Assembly: GCA_027080605.1 (NCBI GenBank)
Contig: JALWRO010000276.1
Coordinates: 1,843 to 12,892 of the forward strand
DNA length: 11,050 bases
From: Campylobacterales bacterium
GTDB taxonomy: Bacteria > Campylobacterota > Campylobacteria > Campylobacterales > QNZT01
Direction of reading: 5' to 3'
Shown here: positions 6,758 to 11,050 of the stretch, in pieces
How positions within the stretch are numbered: the first letter of the stretch is position 1
How the letters are laid out: the number at the start of each line of letters is the position of its first letter
The notes under the pieces: generated by a model
The model's database searches: none
What the model saw: the letters and a program-made list of their open reading frames with translations, nothing else
What the model was told of the DNA's origin: nothing
Position numbers and translations under genes: made by a program

Positions 6758-9094
6758 GTGACTGCCCTTATTTTTGTTTTTATCGGTTTTGCGACGCTGA
6801 TGCCGGAGGCATCGGGGAGGGTGGGTTCTGTGATAGGGCTCTATAACCGTGTTTTTTTCGGCTATATCGCTTTTATCTACCCTTATCTGCTAATCATTCC
6901 CGCCTATTTTATCTATAAAGATCCGCATATGCGTTTAGAGCGTACGCGTATCTGGGTGCCTGCGTTTATCTTTTTTGTGGCGATGCTGATGTTTCAGGCG
7001 AAGGTGGTGGAGAGCAGTTATCTGGGGATTATCGGCTCCCGGATCAACAGTGCTTTGACAAAATATGTCGGCAGCGTCGGTATCTGGGTGGTGATTATGG
7101 GGTTGTTGCTGACGATGTCCGCTTATCTGGCGAATGTGACGATCGAAAATTTCAATTTTGACTTCAGTTTCGGGATTAAAGACTATTTTCGCCGTATTAA
7201 AGATGAGTTCATGGAAAAGGTGCACGGCTTTCGGGAGTATCTCGGTTCGGTGTTTACTTTTTCGCGTTCGGAGGAAGAGACGATCGATTTTGCGGTGCCG
7301 GATACCCCTGTTGCAGCGCCTGCCGAACCGAAAAAGCAAACTGTTGCTCCGGTAGTTCATGAAGAGGAGTCCGTCGAAGACGAAGTGCTGGAGTTTCATA
7401 ACAGTATCGATGAGATTATCGGTCATGAAGAGTCTGGTGAAGAGGTGCATGCAGTTTCTGAAAAGGCACATGTCAACGATGCGTTTGCGGCTTTGAAGGC
7501 GGAAACAGAGGAGCTGGAAGCGCTGGTTTCCAAAACGGCTGCACCGGTAAAAAAGGAGAGCCCGAAACGTACTCCCGTCAAAGCGAAGAAGACGCAAAAA
7601 CCGAAGACGAAACTGGTCACTGAAATCAAAGAGAATAAGAAGTACCTTGCCAAAACAAGCAATTCCAAAAAGTTGAATAAGCCTAAGAATTTCAAATTGC
7701 CTTACCTTGATTTTCTGGAGTCTGCGCCGAAACGCAAACACCATGTCAATGAAGCGGAGATCGATCAGAAGATTATCGATCTGATGGAGAAACTGGCGCA
7801 GTTCAAGATTACCGGTGATGTGGTGGCAACTTATTCCGGTCCTGTCGTTACGACGTTTGAGTTTCGTCCAGACGCGCATATCAAAGTTTCCAAAATTTTG
7901 ACGCTGCAGGATGACCTGGCGATGGCGCTGAAAGCGGAGACCATCCGTATCCAGGCGCCGGTACCGGGCAAAGATGTGGTGGGTATTGAGATTCCGAACA
8001 AAGATATCGAGACGATTTATCTCAAAGAGATTTTGCAAAGTCCGGTTTTCCAAAAGGCGGAGTCTGCATTGACAATGGCTATTGGTAAAGATATTGTCGG
8101 AAATCCGTTTGTGACCGATTTGACCAAACTGCCGCACCTGTTGATTGCCGGTACGACGGGAAGCGGTAAGAGTGTCGGTATCAATGCCATGTTGGTCTCT
8201 TTGCTCTACCGAAACTCTCCGGATGACCTGAAACTGCTCATGATCGATCCGAAGATGCTGGAGTTTTCGATTTACAATGATATTCCCCATCTGCTGACGC
8301 CGGTGATTACGCAGGCGAAGCAGGCGATTATTGCGCTGGCAAATATGGTCGTGGAGATGGAGAAGCGTTACAAGCTCATGAGCAAAACCAAAACCAAAAA
8401 TATTGAAAATTACAATGAAAAAGCGAGAAGGGAAGGGTACGATACGTTTCCATATATAGTAGTGATCATCGACGAGCTAGCAGATCTCATGATGACCAGC
8501 GGCAAGGATGTGGAGTTTTATATCGCAAGGCTGGCGCAGATGGCGCGGGCGAGCGGTATTCACCTGATCGTTGCGACGCAGAGACCGTCGGTCGATGTCG
8601 TGACGGGTCTGATCAAAGCGAACCTGCCGAGTCGTATTTCGTTTAAAGTGGGGCAGAAGATTGACTCCAAGGTTATCCTGGATTCTACAGGTGCCGAGTC
8701 GCTTCTTGGTCGCGGTGATATGCTTTTTACCCCTCCGGGTACTTCGGGGCTTATCCGGCTGCATGCACCGTTTATCACCGAAAATGAGATTGAAACGATT
8801 GTTGAGTTTTTGAAATCACAGCGTGAAGTGGTCTATGACGAGTCGTTTCTCAACGAGCCGGGTTCTTTGCATATTACCGGTGCAAACGATGTCAAAAACA
8901 AAGAGGATGATTTTGATGAACTCTATGAAGATGCAAAGAGTATTGTGCTTTCCGACAAGAAAACCTCTATCTCTTATTTGCAGCGGCGTTTGCAGATTGG
9001 CTATAACCGGGCGGCGCGTATTGTCGAGCAGCTGGAGTTGACCGGGGTGATTTCCGCGCCGAACGCAAAAGGGCAGAGAGAGATTCTTGTTTGA
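6758..9094 (+). CDS. ftsK: DNA translocase FtsK/SpoIIIE family
   Basis: A septum-anchored ATP-driven DNA pump that moves chromosome ends apart and activates dif recombination; in Campylobacterota the partner is the single recombinase XerH. From the GTG at 6758 it has 778 residues. Membrane segments: a cut-off first helix at 1-14, then about 32-52, 66-80 and 106-124. A charged linker rich in Glu, Lys and Ala-Pro runs to about 330. In the motor, Walker A GTTGSGKS is at 465-472 and Walker B ends in D572-E573 (VVIIDELADL), followed by the family stretch ATQRPSVDVVTG. The C-terminal winged-helix gamma domain (about 715-778, SYLQRRLQIGYNRAARIVEQ) reads polar DNA signals. The GTG has no clear ribosome site and beheads helix 1. 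The real start is probably ATG 6715 with a one-base disturbance, or an ATT codon at 6731 or 6734 behind AAGG at 6723-6726. Confidence 0.93.
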   Translation: MTALIFVFIGFATLMPEASGRVGSVIGLYNRVFFGYIAFIYPYLLIIPAYFIYKDPHMRLERTRIWVPAFIFFVAMLMFQAKVVESSYLGIIGSRINSALTKYVGSVGIWVVIMGLLLTMSAYLANVTIENFNFDFSFGIKDYFRRIKDEFMEKVHGFREYLGSVFTFSRSEEETIDFAVPDTPVAAPAEPKKQTVAPVVHEEESVEDEVLEFHNSIDEIIGHEESGEEVHAVSEKAHVNDAFAALKAETEELEALVSKTAAPVKKESPKRTPVKAKKTQKPKTKLVTEIKENKKYLAKTSNSKKLNKPKNFKLPYLDFLESAPKRKHHVNEAEIDQKIIDLMEKLAQFKITGDVVATYSGPVVTTFEFRPDAHIKVSKILTLQDDLAMALKAETIRIQAPVPGKDVVGIEIPNKDIETIYLKEILQSPVFQKAESALTMAIGKDIVGNPFVTDLTKLPHLLIAGTTGSGKSVGINAMLVSLLYRNSPDDLKLLMIDPKMLEFSIYNDIPHLLTPVITQAKQAIIALANMVVEMEKRYKLMSKTKTKNIENYNEKARREGYDTFPYIVVIIDELADLMMTSGKDVEFYIARLAQMARASGIHLIVATQRPSVDVVTGLIKANLPSRISFKVGQKIDSKVILDSTGAESLLGRGDMLFTPPGTSGLIRLHAPFITENEIETIVEFLKSQREVVYDESFLNEPGSLHITGANDVKNKEDDFDELYEDAKSIVLSDKKTSISYLQRRLQIGYNRAARIVEQLELTGVISAPNAKGQREILV

Positions 9095-9132
9095 TCCTAT
9101 GTCGTTTCATGAAAAGGGATCTATTGTGAGCC

Positions 9133-9180
9133 ATGTAACAAATCGTAACCATGCACCTATTCTATGTAACTATATGTAAC
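9133..9180 (+). promoter_or_regulatory. Array of four helically phased GTAAC boxes upstream of acnB
   Basis: GTAAC occurs at 9135-9139, 9145-9149, 9166-9170 and 9176-9180; the first, third and fourth extend to ATGTAAC. The starts are 10, 21 and 10 bases apart, so two tandem pairs lie on the same face of the helix, at roughly -87 to -42 from the likely acnB start point. This is the layout of an OmpR/PhoB-type response regulator acting on the promoter. The regulator is not identified. Confidence 0.55.
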
Positions 9181-9210
9181 ACTAAGATTGTTTTAAATTG
9201 ACATTAGTGT
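9179..9210. repeat. Inverted repeat over the acnB promoter spacer
   Basis: ACACTAA (9179-9185) and TTAGTGT (9204-9210) are perfect 7-base inverted arms 18 bases apart, overlapping the last GTAAC box on one side and the -10 on the other. It could be an operator; arms this short can arise by chance. Confidence 0.3.
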
Positions 9211-9215
9211 ATAAT
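9210..9215 (+). promoter_or_regulatory. -10 box of the acnB promoter
   Basis: A perfect TATAAT about 29 bases before the acnB ATG, predicting a start point near 9222 and a short leader with the ribosome site. The only -35-like match at a usable distance is TTGTTT (9188-9193), spacer 16, which is weak and would suit an activated promoter. Confidence 0.6.
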
Positions 9216-9243
9216 CAAAAACATATTTTCTAAGGAGATTTTA

Positions 9244-11050
9244 ATGGGTTTAATCGAAGAGTATAAAGCACACACCGAAGAGCGTGCGAAACTGGGTGTT
9301 CCTCCACTGCCACTGACAGCGGAGCAGACAGCTGAACTGGTAGAATTGCTGAAACAGGATCCTATTCCTGAAGAGGCGTATCTTCTCGATCTCTTTAAAA
9401 ACCATATCAATCCGGGTGTGGATGATGCTGCGTATGTGAAAGCGGCATTTTTAAATGCGATTGTCACGGGCGATGCCACCTGTAAAGCGATCGATAAAGT
9501 CGATGCGATTAAAATTCTGGGAATGATGCTGGGCGGTTATAATGTCGGACCGCTGGTCGAAGCGTTGAAAAGTGAGCATGTAGAGGTAGCGCAGGCGGCT
9601 GCCGATGAGTTGAAACATACGATTTTGGTATATGATGCGTTCAACGATGTCAAGAATCTGATGGATGAGGGCAATGCCTATGCCAAAGAGGTGATCGAAT
9701 CATGGGCAAACGCGGAGTGGTTCACTTCTAAAGATCCGTTGCCTGAAGAGATGACACTGACTGTTTTCCAGGTTCCCGGCGAAACCAATACCGATGATCT
9801 CTCTCCGGCTTCCGAAGCGTTTACAAGATCGGATATTCCGTTGCATGCCAACTCTATGCTGACAGCGAAAATGGATGATCCTATCGGCACGATTAAAAGA
9901 CTTAAAGAGGAGTTCGGACATCCTCTGGCGTATGTAGGTGACGTGGTCGGTACAGGTAGTTCAAGAAAGTCCGGTATTAACTCTGTACAGTGGCATCTGG
10001 GACATGATATTCCGGGTGTGCCGAACAAAAGAACCGGCGGTGTGGTGATCGGTGGTATTATCGCACCGATCTTCTTCAACACTGCAGAAGATTCCGGCTG
10101 TCTGCCGATTGAAGCGGATGTTTCACAGCTCTCTATGGGCGATGTGATTACGGTGAAGCCTTTTGAAGGAAAAATCTACAAAGACGGCAAAGTGGTCAGT
10201 GAGTTTGAACTCAAGCCGAATACCTTACCGGACGAGATGCGAGCGGGCGGTCGTATTCCTTTGATTATCGGTAAAGGTTTGACTGCGAAAGCACGTGAAG
10301 CGCTGGGTATGGGACCGAGCGAACAGTTTATTCATCCTGAAGCGCCGGAAGATGACGGTAAAGGCTTTACACTGGCACAGAAAATGGTCGGTAAAGCGTG
10401 CGGTATGGAAGGTGTCAAACCGGGTACCTACTGTGAGCCGGTTGTCATGACGGTCGGTTCTCAGGATACGACAGGACCGATGACAAGAGATGAGATCAAA
10501 GAGCTTGCGGCACTCAGTTTCGGTGCGGATCTGGTACTGCAAACTTTCTGTCACACCGCGGCGTATCCGAAACCTGCGGATATCAAACTGCAACATGAAC
10601 TGCCGCCGTTCTGGACGAGCAGAAAAGGTGTGATTCTCAAACCGGGCGACGGTGTTATCCACTCATGGCTGAACAGAATGGTACTGCCGGATACGGTCGG
10701 TACGGGCGGTGACTCCCATACACGTTTTCCTATCGGTATCTCCTTCCCTGCGGGATCGGGTTTAGTAGCGTTTGCCGCTGTAACGGGCATGATGCCTCTG
10801 ACCATGCCTGAATCGGTGCTGGTGAAGTTCAAAGGGGAGATGCAGCCGGGTATCACTCTCAGGGATCTGGTTAACGCTATTCCGTACTTTGCGATCAAAG
10901 AGGGTCTGCTGACAGTAGAGAAACAGGGTAAAAAGAATGTTTTTGCCGGAAGAATTCTCGAAATAGAAGGTCTGGAAGATCTGAAATGTGAGCAGGCGTT
11001 TGAGCTGGCGGATGCTTCGGCAGAGAGAAGTGCGGCGGCTTGTACGGTTA
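9244..11050 (+). CDS. acnB: Aconitate hydratase B, 5' part (cut by window edge)
   Basis: Aconitase B interconverts citrate and isocitrate through cis-aconitate in the oxidative or reductive TCA cycle, using a [4Fe-4S] cluster; the apo-form of the family can bind mRNA. The first 602 codons are present, of about 860 in the family. The AcnB-specific order is seen: an N-terminal HEAT-like domain (about 1-160, beginning MGLIEEYKAHTEERAKLGVP), then the swivelling domain with GTGSSRKS at 236-243, then the catalytic domains with GGDSHTRFP at 488-496 (D490, S491, H492, R494). The three cluster cysteines, which sit near 710-772 in the E. coli protein, lie beyond the edge. AAGGAG at 9232-9237, six bases before the ATG, fixes the start. 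The gene follows ftsK by 149 bases and has its own promoter and phased upstream boxes. Confidence 0.97.
   Translation, partial: MGLIEEYKAHTEERAKLGVPPLPLTAEQTAELVELLKQDPIPEEAYLLDLFKNHINPGVDDAAYVKAAFLNAIVTGDATCKAIDKVDAIKILGMMLGGYNVGPLVEALKSEHVEVAQAAADELKHTILVYDAFNDVKNLMDEGNAYAKEVIESWANAEWFTSKDPLPEEMTLTVFQVPGETNTDDLSPASEAFTRSDIPLHANSMLTAKMDDPIGTIKRLKEEFGHPLAYVGDVVGTGSSRKSGINSVQWHLGHDIPGVPNKRTGGVVIGGIIAPIFFNTAEDSGCLPIEADVSQLSMGDVITVKPFEGKIYKDGKVVSEFELKPNTLPDEMRAGGRIPLIIGKGLTAKAREALGMGPSEQFIHPEAPEDDGKGFTLAQKMVGKACGMEGVKPGTYCEPVVMTVGSQDTTGPMTRDEIKELAALSFGADLVLQTFCHTAAYPKPADIKLQHELPPFWTSRKGVILKPGDGVIHSWLNRMVLPDTVGTGGDSHTRFPIGISFPAGSGLVAFAAVTGMMPLTMPESVLVKFKGEMQPGITLRDLVNAIPYFAIKEGLLTVEKQGKKNVFAGRILEIEGLEDLKCEQAFELADASAERSAAACTV

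Noticed and set aside
6935..8290. 451-codon open frame antisense to ftsK
   Set aside because: It is rich in Arg, His and Gln with no recognisable domain, and it mirrors a well-conserved FtsK frame. A shadow of codon bias.
9092..9120. GATCC/GGATC hairpin after ftsK as a terminator
   Set aside because: Only five pairs around a loop of 19 bases and no T tract follows.
9198..9203. Perfect TTGACA upstream of acnB
   Set aside because: It lies only six bases from the TATAAT at 9210, so it cannot act as the -35 of that box.
1..11050. CRISPR arrays, insertion sequences and rRNA
   Set aside because: No spaced identical repeats of CRISPR length, no transposase-like frame and no rRNA-like stretch were seen on either strand.

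Overview
The gene content and protein style point to a member of the Campylobacterota, most like the marine sulfur-oxidising genera Sulfurovum or Sulfurimonas. The signs are a single-gene flagellar locus with an enlarged FlgL, a short FtsK, a monofunctional AcnB, an HU with an RVP instead of RNP tip, and promoters with a strong -10 and little -35. Genus is inference; no marker gene here fixes it.

Left part (1-2917): accessory DNA. The AT-rich gene mcrC encodes the nuclease subunit of a McrBC-type restriction system; the McrB GTPase would lie off the left edge. It is followed after 23 bases by a less AT-rich WYL-domain regulator. Then comes a very AT-rich MNT nucleotidyltransferase gene that looks leaderless. 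Its expected HEPN partner seems reduced to a 23-codon stub overlapping the MNT stop. These genes abut the 3' end of a tRNA-Leu(CAA) gene on the minus strand, a typical island edge.

Middle part (2918-5412): core genes. HU is on the minus strand with a clear intrinsic terminator just before the tRNA gene. Divergent from it is flgL (hook-filament junction protein) with a plausible sigma28 promoter and a large central insertion.

Right part (5400-11050): a minus-strand gene for an unrecognised four-helix membrane protein with a double zinc ribbon, convergent with flgL and divergent from ftsK. ftsK encodes the chromosome-segregation translocase; its 5' end appears to be split from its natural ATG by a single base. 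Last is acnB (aconitase B, first 602 codons, cut by the window edge). Its upstream region carries four GTAAC boxes at starts 9135, 9145, 9166 and 9176 (steps of 10, 21 and 10), a pattern typical of a tandem-binding response regulator.

I see no complete new system. The best leads are the ftsK 5' end, the GTAAC array, the MNT/HEPN stub beside the tRNA island edge, and the zinc-ribbon membrane protein.
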